Notes: generated by a model not told the origin, from the letters alone. 64,000 nucleotides of DNA from Pseudoalteromonas sp. (GCF_018402495.1 NZ_JAGYIU010000006.1:17290-81289); one strand, 5' to 3'; counted from the stretch's first letter, positions 28,126 to 38,408 are shown. Numbers and translations are program-made.

Positions 28126-28442
28126 TGGCGTGGATGTATTTAATTATGGCAGGGTTACTTGAAATTGGCTGGCCAATAGGGTTAAAAATTTCACAAAATC
28201 CAGATACTCGCTGCCAGGGCATTGCGATTGCAATCGCGTTTATGGTCGCAAGTGGCTTTATGCTTTGGTTAGCGCAAAAGCAAATCTCTATGGGGACTTC
28301 TTATGCGGTATGGACAGGGATTGGCGCAGCAGGTACGTTTTTAGTTGGCATATTATTTTACGGTGATGCAGCCACTTTTGGCCGTATTGCGGGTGTATTA
28401 ATGATTATTTGTGGTGTCATCACCTTAAAAATTAGTCATTAA
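28125..28442 (+). CDS. sugE: SMR-family transporter SugE/Gdx (guanidinium exporter type)
   Basis: MAWMYLIMAGLLEIGWPIGLK, MGTSYAVWTGIGAAGTFLVG; overlaps the upstream stop codon. Confidence 0.88.
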   Translation: MAWMYLIMAGLLEIGWPIGLKISQNPDTRCQGIAIAIAFMVASGFMLWLAQKQISMGTSYAVWTGIGAAGTFLVGILFYGDAATFGRIAGVLMIICGVITLKISH

Positions 28443-28454
28443 TTGTTAGATTAA

Positions 28455-28484
28455 ACAAGCGCAGGTGTATACCTGCGCTTTTTT
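28455..28484. terminator. Terminator between convergent genes
   Basis: AAGCGCAGGTGTATACCTGCGCTTTTTTT. Confidence 0.9.
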
Positions 28485-29365
28485 TAACTACTTGGCAGCA
28501 TAACCAAAATAGCGGCTAGTGCAATCAGCAACAGCCCCGCACTATCTTGGCGCTTTAGCGGCTGCTTTAGCCATAAAATCGAGATTAACATGGTAAAAAA
28601 TACTTCTATTTGACCGAGCGTTTTTATATAGGCGACATGTTGTAAGCTCATGGCACTAAACCAGCCGACGGAACCTAAGCAGCTAAATACACTCACTGCA
28701 CTGGTCATTTTTTTATGTTGATACATTATTTTAAAGGTATGGCGCTCTTTTAAAGCAATGTATATACATAACATCAGTGTTTGTAAGCTAATAATCAGTA
28801 ACAAAACCCACGCTGGCGCATAAGGAAAAGCTATACCCGAGCTTAAACTTGCTTCGCGGATCCATGACGATGACAACGCAAACGAAGTACCGCAGGCAAG
28901 CCCTGTTAAGGCGGTTTTTAAGCTAAAATGTTTCACATTCGCAATGCCGCTTAATAGCAATACAGCGAGTGCGCCAATAAATACACCAATCCAACCTAAA
29001 AATGACAGCGCTGAACCAAAAAATAGTAACCCTAATATCGCCGCCATTAGCGCTTCGCTTTTAGCAAGGCCGGCGCCGACTGCAAAATTGTTCATTTTAA
29101 ACAACTTCACCATGAGCCCTGTGGCAATAATTTGCACTATGCTGGCTCCAATAATATAGCTAATAAATAAAGGATTAAATGAAGGGAGAGGCGCATCTTG
29201 GTAATAATAAAGCGCATATAAATACAGCCCGGCAATAGGGCTTGCGACAATAAAGCGGGCTAGAGTAACGCCAGCAACGCTGACATGAGTGCTTAATTTA
29301 CTTTGCAGCGCATTACGCCATGACTGCATAAATGCGGCAAAAATAGTGAGTAAAATCCAAATCAT
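28484..29365 (-). CDS. EamA/DMT-superfamily permease
   Basis: Ten-TM-like hydrophobic pattern with duplicated EamA organisation. Confidence 0.8.
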   Translation of the reverse strand: MIWILLTIFAAFMQSWRNALQSKLSTHVSVAGVTLARFIVASPIAGLYLYALYYYQDAPLPSFNPLFISYIIGASIVQIIATGLMVKLFKMNNFAVGAGLAKSEALMAAILGLLFFGSALSFLGWIGVFIGALAVLLLSGIANVKHFSLKTALTGLACGTSFALSSSWIREASLSSGIAFPYAPAWVLLLIISLQTLMLCIYIALKERHTFKIMYQHKKMTSAVSVFSCLGSVGWFSAMSLQHVAYIKTLGQIEVFFTMLISILWLKQPLKRQDSAGLLLIALAAILVMLPSS

Positions 29366-29626
29366 AATAAGCTACATGAAATATAGAGAGCGCTAATTTA
29401 GCAGCACTGTAGCGTTAAAGCGACTGCGAAGAAGGCATAATGAATATTCATCACCTGCGACAATTTGTCACAGTGCAAAGGTTCAATAATTAGTTATAGT
29501 GTTGTTGATGTTACTGTTAGCCGCTGGAAATAGATTTATTATCTAAGATTCTGATTATTTATATTTGGCGGCTTTTTTCTATTCGCTGTGTTATTTTAAA
29601 TTATTAACAATAACGTGAGCATCATC

Positions 29627-30010
29627 ATGACGACTTTACTTGTTTGCGCTTTAATCGCTGTAATTATGCCTTATATCGCAAGAATTCCCGCCATAATAGC
29701 AATGAATAAACTCGGTGGTTACGATAATAAACATCCGCGTCAGCAACAAACGCAGCTTACAGGGTTAGGTGCTCGAGCATTGGCTGCACACCAAAACTGT
29801 TTTGAATCGTTAGCGGTTTTTGCCGTTGCTTTGGCTGCCGTATTAGGCACAAACAATGTTAATGCAGTAACCGAAACTTTAGCGATGACGCACATTGTAG
29901 CGCGTATTTTATTTTGTACTTTTTATTATTTAAACCTCGATATTATTCGCTCGATCACTTGGTTGGTGGGAATGGGAACCGCTATTGGCATGATCGCCGT
30001 CAGTTTATAA
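29627..30010 (+). CDS. MAPEG family membrane protein
   Basis: ARALAAHQNCFESLAVFA and FYYLNLDIIRSITWLVG. Confidence 0.88.
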   Translation: MTTLLVCALIAVIMPYIARIPAIIAMNKLGGYDNKHPRQQQTQLTGLGARALAAHQNCFESLAVFAVALAAVLGTNNVNAVTETLAMTHIVARILFCTFYYLNLDIIRSITWLVGMGTAIGMIAVSL

Positions 30011-30033
30011 CGTGAATAAGCAAAAACCACAAA

Positions 30034-30063
30034 GCAAGCAGCCTAAAAGGGTGCTTGCTTTAT
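30034..30063. terminator. Terminator
   Basis: AAAGCAAGCAGCCTAAAAGGGTGCTTGCTTTA. Confidence 0.7.
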
Positions 30064-30084
30064 AGTCTTAAACACTCATTCCTA

Positions 30085-31293
30085 TTAATGTGATATTTTA
30101 ACTCGCTCTACTAAATCACTTTTTGTAACTGTACTGTTGAGTGCAAAATCAAGTTGTATCAGTACATTCTGTTGCCCCATTGATGAAGGCGTATACTGCC
30201 ATTGCATCAGTGCTCTTTTTGCTTCTTTGTTAAAGACTGCTTCTGGTTCAGCTTTTACAACAGTAATGTTAGCTGTTTTGCCTGCTGGGGTTATGTCGTA
30301 TTTTAATACCACTGAACCGCTAATGCCTTGTTCCGCCGCTTGTTTTGGGTAAAGCGGTTCGATTCGCATTACGGGAGCAATAGATGTTTCTTTTTTAGCT
30401 GATGCTTCAGGTTGCTTTGCTACTGCTAAGCCACTGAGCAAGCTCGCAGCGATAAGTAACACGCTTCCTTTTGCTAGGCGCGAATGTGCGCCGTTATGTT
30501 TGATATTAGTAAGTCGTTGTAACATGGTTTTTTTATCTCCGTAGTGTGAATAAGCCATCAGACCCGCTGGCGCATTGGCAGCGCAGTTTATTAAGGCTTT
30601 GCTGTATAAAATTTGTTGCTGTGTGGTTTTATTGCTTAGTACCCGTTCATCACAAGTTAGCTCCTGCAAACGTCTACAGCTTGCGAAAGCCATCCAAGCC
30701 AGAGGGTTAAACCACAATAAAATTGTAGCCAGTAATAGCATCGCATTTATAAGGTTGTCTTTGCGCTTTATATGCACGTTTTCGTGCTCTAAAATAAGCG
30801 CCAGAGTGGCATTATCAAACTGAGTATTATAATTGTACGGCAATACCAGTTTGCTATTAAAAACACCAATAACCATGGGCGTAGCCACCTGAGCACTGGT
30901 ATAAGTTTTTACACCGGTTATTAATTGCTTAAAGTGCGCTAATTCAGTGAGCTTTAGGCCTTTAACAAATCGGGTATGGGTAACGACCGTGGCAATTAAT
31001 AGGACCGTGGTAATAATGACATACAGTAGCGCCCAATTAACACTTAAACTGTTTGTAAGTACCTGATTAGGTGTAATTAAATAGTAACTAATGCCGCTAT
31101 TTTGCAGTGGTTTAATTGCACTAGGTAAATTAGCTAACAGTACTGATACAGGTATTAACCAAGCTAATTTATACACAAAGCGTGAGCCAAGGGCTTTTAA
31201 GCCAAAGCGCTCAAGTAAAATAAGTCCTGTAAACAAAATGCTCAATAATAATTGCTGCTCTATTAGCCAATTAAAGCTTGTTTGAATAACCAT
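30085..31293 (-). CDS. M56 (BlaR1-type) metallopeptidase fused to a TonB C-terminal domain
   Basis: LEHENVHIKRKDNLINAM zinc site; C-terminal RIEPLYPKQAAEQGISGSVVLKYDITPAG...ALMQWQYTP. Confidence 0.9.
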   Translation of the reverse strand: MVIQTSFNWLIEQQLLLSILFTGLILLERFGLKALGSRFVYKLAWLIPVSVLLANLPSAIKPLQNSGISYYLITPNQVLTNSLSVNWALLYVIITTVLLIATVVTHTRFVKGLKLTELAHFKQLITGVKTYTSAQVATPMVIGVFNSKLVLPYNYNTQFDNATLALILEHENVHIKRKDNLINAMLLLATILLWFNPLAWMAFASCRRLQELTCDERVLSNKTTQQQILYSKALINCAANAPAGLMAYSHYGDKKTMLQRLTNIKHNGAHSRLAKGSVLLIAASLLSGLAVAKQPEASAKKETSIAPVMRIEPLYPKQAAEQGISGSVVLKYDITPAGKTANITVVKAEPEAVFNKEAKRALMQWQYTPSSMGQQNVLIQLDFALNSTVTKSDLVERVKISH

Positions 31294-31302
31294 GCAAATC
31301 CC

Positions 31303-31677
31303 TTACTTTTGGTTCTTTTCCCAGTCATCAATGACTTTTTTAAGCTCGTTTATATCTTGCTGAGAGAGTTGCTCCGATTTAGCGAAGCCACTTACCAGAG
31401 GGGCAATACGACCACTAAAAAAGCGCTCTATGAAGTTCTTACTCTCTTTTAAGGTGTAATCAGCACGGGCAATAAAGGGGGTGTAAATATATTGGCGGCC
31501 GTCTTTTTCAAAGCTAAGCGCACCTTTTTTAACTAAACGACCCAATAAGGTTTTAATGGTTTTTTCGTGCCATTGTTTATCGTCACTTAAACGCTCAATA
31601 ATTTGGCTGGCTGTGGCGGGGTAGTTAATCCAGAGTGCATCCAGCACTTCAAATTCTGCTTTTGATAATTCGATCAT
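31303..31677 (-). CDS. BlaI/MecI/CopY family transcriptional repressor
   Basis: LSKAEFEVLDALWINYPATASQIIERL...WHEKTIKTLLGRLVKKGALSFEKDGRQYIYTP. Confidence 0.93.
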   Translation of the reverse strand: MIELSKAEFEVLDALWINYPATASQIIERLSDDKQWHEKTIKTLLGRLVKKGALSFEKDGRQYIYTPFIARADYTLKESKNFIERFFSGRIAPLVSGFAKSEQLSQQDINELKKVIDDWEKNQK

Positions 31678-31786
31678 TTTATTGCCTACAAGTGTAATCT
31701 TTTATTTAAGACTACACCTGTAATCTATTTTTGCAAGTTTATTTTTTGTTTTTTAATCACGCTAAAGGGAGGGGATTAGTGTGAGC

Positions 31787-32479
31787 TTATTGGCTTAAAA
31801 TATCGTTTTTGTTAATTTTTATAAAGTGGTTTTCTGGGAGGTTTAAATTATCTAATAGTAATTCACTGATCTGTACGCGGTATAAATCAATGACTGTGTA
31901 GCCACAGTAATGCGCCATTTTACGTATTTGCCTGTTGAGCCCTTGTTTTAAAACAATACTAAATTGATTACTCGCTATTTTAACTACTTCACAAGGTCGT
32001 GTTATTTGCTTATCAACGGGGACGCCTGCTGCCATTTTTTCACAAAAATGCGCGTCTAATGGTTTATTCACAGTGACTAAGTAGCGTTTGGGTTGATGAA
32101 AGTCTGGATGAATCAGTTGATTACAAAAGTCTCCGTCGTTGGTCAAAATAAGTAAACCACGAGAATCTTTATCAAGGCGGCCAATAGGGTAAACACGGGT
32201 AAGTTGAGGCAGGTGATGAGTAAGGCTGCTGGGGTCGTGATGATTGAGTTTACAGTCAATCCCTACCGGTTTGTGATAGGCAAAGTACACTAAATCGGCT
32301 GGGCCTTTAATGGCGTGGCCATTAACGATAACACGGTCGTTTTCGTCCACATGATCAATATGATTAGCGGGGCGATTATTAACGATGACAACGCCTTCAT
32401 CAATCAAGCGCGACGCTTGTTTTCGTGAGCAAATACCGGCATGAGCAATGTATTTAGCGAGTCGAATTTTTGTATCCAT
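31787..32479 (-). CDS. RsuA/RluF-family rRNA pseudouridine synthase
   Basis: S4 domain plus VYPIGRLDKDSRGLLILTNDGDF and GLNRQIRKMAHYCGY. Confidence 0.93.
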   Translation of the reverse strand: MDTKIRLAKYIAHAGICSRKQASRLIDEGVVIVNNRPANHIDHVDENDRVIVNGHAIKGPADLVYFAYHKPVGIDCKLNHHDPSSLTHHLPQLTRVYPIGRLDKDSRGLLILTNDGDFCNQLIHPDFHQPKRYLVTVNKPLDAHFCEKMAAGVPVDKQITRPCEVVKIASNQFSIVLKQGLNRQIRKMAHYCGYTVIDLYRVQISELLLDNLNLPENHFIKINKNDILSQ

Positions 32480-32571
32480 AATGCCGTGTAATTAAAAAAA
32501 TATTGATCGCGATTATAGCAAAGCTGCGTATCGATTACTTAGACAGTTAATTTAACAGTAGGTAGGTTACT

Positions 32572-32877
32572 ATGGGTATTCAATTTTCAGAACTAAAAAA
32601 GCATCAGCCATTGCAAAAAGTGGTTGTTCATTCACTGGAAATGGCCTTGTATCAAGTGTCTGTTGTCATAAATAATGTTGAATACTACGTACAAGAAAGT
32701 AATGGTGAATTTGTAAAGGCACTAAGCCCATTACATATTCAAAAACGCTTTGAAGATATCGCCTATGCACAGATGATGTTAAGGCACACCAGTGCTTATG
32801 ATGAAATGTGTGGTCAGCCGGAAAAAATTTCTAGTAATATGCTCGAAGTGCCCTTTGGGCAAAACAACCTGTTTTAA
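32572..32877 (+). CDS. DUF6482-like small protein
   Basis: 101-aa ORF, resembles DUF6482. Confidence 0.6.
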   Translation: MGIQFSELKKHQPLQKVVVHSLEMALYQVSVVINNVEYYVQESNGEFVKALSPLHIQKRFEDIAYAQMMLRHTSAYDEMCGQPEKISSNMLEVPFGQNNLF

Positions 32878-32918
32878 TATCAGGTATTTGCTAATATAAG
32901 TTTATTTGGAATCATCCA

Positions 32919-33338
32919 ATGTACCTATTACATCCTGATAATTCTGAGCAATTAAATCAAGCACTGCGCGCGCACATGGTTGAGTTTAATGCTCAGCACT
33001 TCGACGCACAGCGTCAACCTCTTGGTTTTAAATATCTCGATAAACAAGGTGAATTAGTTGCAGGCATAAGCGGTCATGTGTTTGGTAACTGGTTGCTAAT
33101 AAGCTGGTTATGGTGCGATGAATCGGTACGAGGCAATGGCTTGGCTGATTCGTTATTAATGTCATTAGAACACGCGGCAATTGAACAAGGCGCTGCTCAG
33201 GCTCAGCTTGACACCTTAGATTTTCAAGCCAAGCCTTTTTATGAAAAACGGGGTTACCAAGTTAAATACCAACTTGATAATTACCCACTTAATGGCACTC
33301 GTTACTTTATGGAAAAGCCGCTAATAGTGGCTAAATAA
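32919..33338 (+). CDS. GNAT family N-acetyltransferase
   Basis: VRGNGLADSLLMSLEHAAIEQGAAQAQLDTLDFQAKPFYEKRGYQV. Confidence 0.9.
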   Translation: MYLLHPDNSEQLNQALRAHMVEFNAQHFDAQRQPLGFKYLDKQGELVAGISGHVFGNWLLISWLWCDESVRGNGLADSLLMSLEHAAIEQGAAQAQLDTLDFQAKPFYEKRGYQVKYQLDNYPLNGTRYFMEKPLIVAK

Positions 33339-33363
33339 CGCTGATTGGAGCGTTATTTTTTTG
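33335..33363. terminator. Terminator between convergent genes
   Basis: AAATAACGCTGATTGGAGCGTTATTTTTTT. Confidence 0.75.
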
Positions 33364-33712
33364 CTGTTAATGGCGTACCATCAAAGCTAATACCTAAAAA
33401 TGGTGTGGCTTCGGGCGCTAACATAAAGGTGCGAATATTCATGTGATCGTCTGCATCTGGGCTATTTAGTACGTCTTCGCGATAAAATGCCCCAAAGCAA
33501 TCCAATGTATTTTGTTTACTAAGACCATTGAGCTTAGCAAACGCAAAAATTTTGCATGAACCGTTATTTTCACTTGCAGAGCTCAATAACCCATGGTTAC
33601 TAAAACTGCACGCTGTAAAAGTATAATGCTCATCAATAACGGCCATAGTATCAGCAAAACCAATGCTTTTAGGCTCATTCGCGAGCGTTGTTAAGTAGTT
33701 TGTAAGCGTCAT
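33353..33712 (-). CDS. HopJ-like family protein
   Basis: FADTMAVIDEHYTFTACSFSNHGLLSSASENNGSCKIFAFAKLNGLSKQNTLDCFGAFYREDVL. Confidence 0.85.
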   Translation of the reverse strand: MTLTNYLTTLANEPKSIGFADTMAVIDEHYTFTACSFSNHGLLSSASENNGSCKIFAFAKLNGLSKQNTLDCFGAFYREDVLNSPDADDHMNIRTFMLAPEATPFLGISFDGTPLTAKK

Positions 33713-33809
33713 ACGCTGTCCTTGTTATTATAAGATATTGTTAAGTAATTACCCCTAACCTATCTTATGATTGATTTATATTCAATTGAGCCAATAAAAC
33801 AAGCATAGT

Positions 33810-34520
33810 TTATTTACCAATTAAGTGGGTTAACGCATGAATGTTGGTTATTTCAATATCAGCAAGTCCTTTGTAGGCATAGGCTTGTGCTTGATTATTT
33901 AACCACACAGACTGGCAGCCAGCGTTATTAGCACCTTGTACATCGCTATCAAGGCTGTCACCTATGTGTAAAATATCACTGTTTTTAATACGTAAATGTG
34001 TTGCAGCTTGATCAAATAAGGTCGTATGTGGTTTGGCTTTACCGTGCAAGCCAGCTTGCAGCACCAGTTCAAACTTATCTTTTAAATTAAAACGCTCAAC
34101 CTCTACATTACCGTTAGTAATGGCAATTAATTTGTAGTGCTGGCTTAGTTTATCGAGCAATGTTAGTACGTCTTCGCTCGCTTGAATATTACTGCGCGCA
34201 TCAGCAAATGCTTGATAAGCACTGTGTGCATGATGCTCTACTTCATCGTCTTTAAAACCAAGCTCAGACAACACTAAGCGTAGGGTATGTTTACGCCACT
34301 GAGTGACGTTATCAATGAGTTCAGGTTGGTGTTGAACAACTCGCTCACGGCATTGTTGCCAAAACTGTGGCCCCTGTTTTTTATAGCCTGGCAGCGCATT
34401 TAAATAATCAATTTGCGCCTGAACGGCTGCGGTTATGATTGGGCGGTTGTCGTATAAGGTGTCGTCTAAGTCAAAGCTTAGTACAGAAAAAGGAGAAATT
34501 GCGCGATTAAATCGGATCAT
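33810..34520 (-). CDS. yigB: HAD-superfamily hydrolase (YigB-like)
   Basis: VLSFDLDDTLYDNRPII; HIGDSLDSDVQGANNAGCQSVW; downstream of xerC as in E. coli. Confidence 0.88.
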   Translation of the reverse strand: MIRFNRAISPFSVLSFDLDDTLYDNRPIITAAVQAQIDYLNALPGYKKQGPQFWQQCRERVVQHQPELIDNVTQWRKHTLRLVLSELGFKDDEVEHHAHSAYQAFADARSNIQASEDVLTLLDKLSQHYKLIAITNGNVEVERFNLKDKFELVLQAGLHGKAKPHTTLFDQAATHLRIKNSDILHIGDSLDSDVQGANNAGCQSVWLNNQAQAYAYKGLADIEITNIHALTHLIGK

Positions 34521-34530
34521 GGTTATTACC

Positions 34531-35475
34531 CTAATCGGTTCTTTTTTTAGCACGTGGATGGGTGTTGTCGTACACCTTAGCCAAGTGTTGAAAATCTAAA
34601 TGTGTATAAACTTGGGTTGCAGATAAACTACTGTGGCCTAATAGCTCCTGTACTGCTCGTAAATCGCCAGACGATTCTAAAATATGCGACGCAAATGAGT
34701 GGCGTAATTTATGCGGATGCACTTGTGAGCTTATACCTTGTTTAATGCCCCATTCTTGCATTCGCAAACGGACTTGGCGCACAGAGATACGGTTTTTTTT
34801 ACTACTTAAAAATACCGCGTGTTCGTCTGCGCCCATAAATAGCGGCCGAACCGCTAGCCATTTTTTTAATGCCTCAAGGGCCTTAGAGCCAACCGGTATT
34901 AGGCGTTCTTTTGCACCTTTACCACGTACCAGTATTTCACCATTGCGGGCGTTTATATCCTGCATGTTAGCACCAACTAACTCGCTAATGCGCAGACCTG
35001 ATGAATACATGAGTTCCATCATGGCTTTATCTCGAATGGCAAGTGGATCGTCATCGGGTATTTCGAGTAAACGTGCCATTTGGTCAACATCGAGATTTTT
35101 AGGTAAAGGCTTGGCAAATTTAGGGCCTTTTATTCCTTGCGCGGGGTTATGGTAATGCGGTTGCTCAGTAATATTTTTTGCTTTTAAAAACTTATATAAA
35201 CTTCGGATGCAGCTTAGCTTTAAGCTGATTGTTCTGCCGCTCAGTTGCTTAGCACGCAGCGCCATGCTGTAACGGCGAATGTGCTCACTTTGTACGGCAA
35301 ACCAATTGTCGCATAGCTTATTAAAATACAAGGCGGCAAAACCTAATTGGCTAACATATTGATTGACGGTGTGCGCTGAATACTGGCGTTCAAATTTTAA
35401 GTAATCACTAAATAATGTAATGGGTGTACGCCAGCTATCGCTTAAGTCGCTAATATTTGGCGTGTCGTCGCTCAT
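34531..35475 (-). CDS. xerC: Tyrosine recombinase XerC
   Basis: LMYSSGLRISELVGA, HKLRHSFASHILES, LLGHSSLSATQVYTHLD; dapF-DUF484-xerC synteny. Confidence 0.96.
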   Translation of the reverse strand: MSDDTPNISDLSDSWRTPITLFSDYLKFERQYSAHTVNQYVSQLGFAALYFNKLCDNWFAVQSEHIRRYSMALRAKQLSGRTISLKLSCIRSLYKFLKAKNITEQPHYHNPAQGIKGPKFAKPLPKNLDVDQMARLLEIPDDDPLAIRDKAMMELMYSSGLRISELVGANMQDINARNGEILVRGKGAKERLIPVGSKALEALKKWLAVRPLFMGADEHAVFLSSKKNRISVRQVRLRMQEWGIKQGISSQVHPHKLRHSFASHILESSGDLRAVQELLGHSSLSATQVYTHLDFQHLAKVYDNTHPRAKKRTD

Positions 35476-36083
35476 GCCAGTTCCAGTAACCGTATTTGTA
35501 ATGAGCGTACAAAATCTAACACAAATAAGTTATCTTGTGAGGGCTCAAAGTGGTTCTCATCGTGGCTGCCAAAAGCCAAAATAGCATAAGGGTTAGTGGG
35601 TTCACCAATTAAATACAGGGCAGTCGATTGGGTATCATCGTTAAAGAGTAAGTCGCGCTCTTGCTGATTTACCCGCCCTAAATAATGATTACTATCTGAC
35701 AATCTATGCTTTACTAAGCCCTCAAACGCACTGTCGTATCTTACGAGTTTGCACTCATTAATTGTTGGGCTCATGCAGATAATATTACGCAAGTTACTTG
35801 CCAGAGTGTTAAAGTCGTAATTGCTCCAAAGCTGACGATGGCATTGACTGAACAAGCGGTACACGAGTTCATTTTGCGTGGCATGTTTGGTCATCGTCTC
35901 GATTTGATGCTTTAACTGAGTATTATGTTCACGTAGTTGACGTTGCTGAATATGTACTAACGAAGTCGCACCTTGAACTTGCTGTTGTAGCTCAAGTTGC
36001 GCTAATAGCACAGGTTGATTTATTAAAAAATCAGGGTGCTGTTGTAAGTAATCTATTACTTGCTGTTTAGTTAATTCACTCAT
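35472..36083 (-). CDS. DUF484 family protein
   Basis: [24 protein letters not shown]; operon context. Confidence 0.93.
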   Translation of the reverse strand: MSELTKQQVIDYLQQHPDFLINQPVLLAQLELQQQVQGATSLVHIQQRQLREHNTQLKHQIETMTKHATQNELVYRLFSQCHRQLWSNYDFNTLASNLRNIICMSPTINECKLVRYDSAFEGLVKHRLSDSNHYLGRVNQQERDLLFNDDTQSTALYLIGEPTNPYAILAFGSHDENHFEPSQDNLFVLDFVRSLQIRLLELA

Positions 36084-36910
36084 AGTGCAACTTGCCCATC
36101 AAATACATGTTCAGCGGGGCCTGTCATACGCACTGGGTGGCCTTCGCCACTCCAGCGAACTTGTAAGCTACCGCCTGGTAAATCAACTTGCACTGTGCTG
36201 GTGAGCTTGTTTTGAATAAAGCCAATCACCATAGCGGCACACGCACCGGTACCACAAGCAAGTGTTTCGCTTACACCACGTTCCCACACTCTGAGTTTAA
36301 TGTGTTCTTGAGAAATAACCTGCATAAAGCCAATATTTGCGCGCTGTGGAAAACGTTCATGATTTTCAAGCAACGGGCCAAGGGTACTCACTTGTGCCGT
36401 TTCAATGTCGTCTACTTCCATGACGCAATGCGGGTTACCCATAGAAACAGCACCACTAAAAACGGTATGTTCTTCTGCACGAATAATATAAGTCAGCTCA
36501 CGTTTGGTTGCTTTAAGCGGGATTTTACTCGGCTCAAAATTAGGGTGTCCCATGTTAACCGTTACTTGGCCGTCTTTTTCAATATACAGGGTGAGGTTAC
36601 CAGATTTAGTTGAAACGCTAATTTTATGTTTATTGGTTAAGCCTTTCATGCGCACAAAGCGGGCAAAGCAACGGGCGCCGTTACCACATTGTTCTACTTC
36701 GTGGCCGTCGGCATTAAAAATCCGATAGTGAAAATCGAGATCGGGTGAGTAAGGGGCTTCAACCATCAGTAATTGGTCAAACCCAATGCCGAAATGGCGA
36801 TCGGCCAGCTTCTTGATTTGATCACGGGATAAAAAAACGTTTTGTGTAATATTATCAATCACAACAAAGTCGTTACCTAAGCCGTGCATTTTGGAAAAAT
36901 TAACTAACAT
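36080..36910 (-). CDS. dapF: Diaminopimelate epimerase
   Basis: [52 protein letters not shown]. Confidence 0.97.
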   Translation of the reverse strand: MLVNFSKMHGLGNDFVVIDNITQNVFLSRDQIKKLADRHFGIGFDQLLMVEAPYSPDLDFHYRIFNADGHEVEQCGNGARCFARFVRMKGLTNKHKISVSTKSGNLTLYIEKDGQVTVNMGHPNFEPSKIPLKATKRELTYIIRAEEHTVFSGAVSMGNPHCVMEVDDIETAQVSTLGPLLENHERFPQRANIGFMQVISQEHIKLRVWERGVSETLACGTGACAAMVIGFIQNKLTSTVQVDLPGGSLQVRWSGEGHPVRMTGPAEHVFDGQVAL

Positions 36911-36974
36911 AGCGCTCTAATTCGGTTTTGCTCTGCGCTAATCATGCCACAGAGCAGCTAGGTAACAAAAACGT

Positions 36975-38228
36975 TTATGGTAAAATTTTCTCACCTTGGT
37001 ATAGGCTTTCGATGGTTTCGCGTTCGCGAATAAGATGATGTTGCTCACCATCTACCATTATTTCGGCAACCCGTGGGCGTGAGTTATAATTTGAACTCAT
37101 TGTAAAGCCGTATGCTCCAGCGCTACGCTGCACTAATAAGTCACCTTGTTTGAGTGCTAGAGGGCGGTCTTTACCTAAAAAGTCACCGGTTTCACACACC
37201 GGCCCAACTACATCATAGTTGTGGGTAGGTGTTTCGTCATCACGCACCGATACAGGAATAATTTTTTGCCACGCTTGATAAAGTGATGGGCGCAACATGT
37301 CGTTCATACCCGCATCAACAATCGCAAAGTACTTGTCTTGATTTTGCTTAATAAACTCAACCTGAGTCACTAAAATCCCAGCGTTGGCGGCAATAGCTCG
37401 CCCTGGTTCAAAAATCAGTTCAAGGTGGCGATAATTAGTAAGGCGCTGTGTTACTTGTGCTGCATACTCACTCGGGTGAGGAGGCTGTTCGTCGTCGTAG
37501 GTTACTCCAAGGCCTCCACCAATATCTAAATGGCTTAACTCAATACCTGCATTTTTTAACTCATCAATTAATGCCAGTAGTTTATCAAGCGCCTCTAAAA
37601 ACGGTTTGGTTTGTGTCAGCTGTGAGCCAATGTGACAATCAACCCCAACTATATTTAAGCCAGGTAACGACGCAGCATGTTGGTACACACTTAACGCGGT
37701 TTCGATACCAATGCCAAATTTGTTTTCTTTTAGGCCAGTAGAAATATACGGGTGTGTTTTAGCATCAATATCAGGATTAACACGAATAGAAATTGGCGCG
37801 TCTAGATTAAGCTCACACGCTACTTCTGAAATGCGCTCAAGCTCTGAGATTGATTCAACGTTAAAACATTTAATACCTAATTCTAACGCATAAGCAATTT
37901 CGTCAGCGGTTTTAGCAACCCCAGAAAACACCACTTTATTAGCTGCGCCTCCTGCTTTGATGACCCGCGCGAGCTCGCCTTTTGAAACAATGTCAAAACC
38001 CGCACCAAGTCGCGCCAGTATATTTAATACTGCAATATTTGAATTTGCTTTAACGGCGTAGCACACTAGGCTTTTATGATCTTGAGCTGCATTGGCAAAC
38101 GCTAAATAATGGCGTTCAAACGTCGCTCTTGAATACACATAACACGGTGTACCATAGTGCTGTGCAATCGTTGCTACGCTGACATCTTCAGCAAATAGTT
38201 GGTTGTTTTTATAATTAAAAAAATCCAT
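36975..38228 (-). CDS. lysA: Diaminopimelate decarboxylase
   Basis: YAVKANSNIAVL, HIGSQLT, GPVCETGDFLGKDR. Confidence 0.97.
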   Translation of the reverse strand: MDFFNYKNNQLFAEDVSVATIAQHYGTPCYVYSRATFERHYLAFANAAQDHKSLVCYAVKANSNIAVLNILARLGAGFDIVSKGELARVIKAGGAANKVVFSGVAKTADEIAYALELGIKCFNVESISELERISEVACELNLDAPISIRVNPDIDAKTHPYISTGLKENKFGIGIETALSVYQHAASLPGLNIVGVDCHIGSQLTQTKPFLEALDKLLALIDELKNAGIELSHLDIGGGLGVTYDDEQPPHPSEYAAQVTQRLTNYRHLELIFEPGRAIAANAGILVTQVEFIKQNQDKYFAIVDAGMNDMLRPSLYQAWQKIIPVSVRDDETPTHNYDVVGPVCETGDFLGKDRPLALKQGDLLVQRSAGAYGFTMSSNYNSRPRVAEIMVDGEQHHLIRERETIESLYQGEKILP

Positions 38229-38408
38229 TTACTGCTCCTGTTTTTGCTCAATAGGTGTTTGCTTGTTGGGGGTGTCTGTTGGCTGATTTTGGTCAGTAGG
38301 CAGCTCTGGTAAGTACAGCGGGCCGCTTTGACCACAGCCAGCTAACGCACACAACAAAACGGTGCTGATTAATAGTTGTTTTAATTGTAAGGTATATGTC
38401 GCTTTCAT
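38229..38408 (-). CDS. lptM: LptM-type small lipoprotein
   Basis: Hand translation MKATYTLQLKQLLISTVLLCALAGCGQSGPLYLPELPTDQNQPTDTPNKQTPIEQKQEQ*; lipobox then CGQSGPLYLP; upstream of lysA. Absent from ORF track. Confidence 0.9.
   Translation of the reverse strand: MKATYTLQLKQLLISTVLLCALAGCGQSGPLYLPELPTDQNQPTDTPNKQTPIEQKQEQ

Noticed and set aside
33353-33712. HopJ-like protein as a type III secreted effector
   Set aside because: The family name is historical; no T3SS genes in the window and homologues are widespread in free-living bacteria.
34531-35475. Tyrosine recombinase as a mobile-element integrase
   Set aside because: Sequence and dapF-DUF484-xerC-yigB context identify housekeeping XerC.
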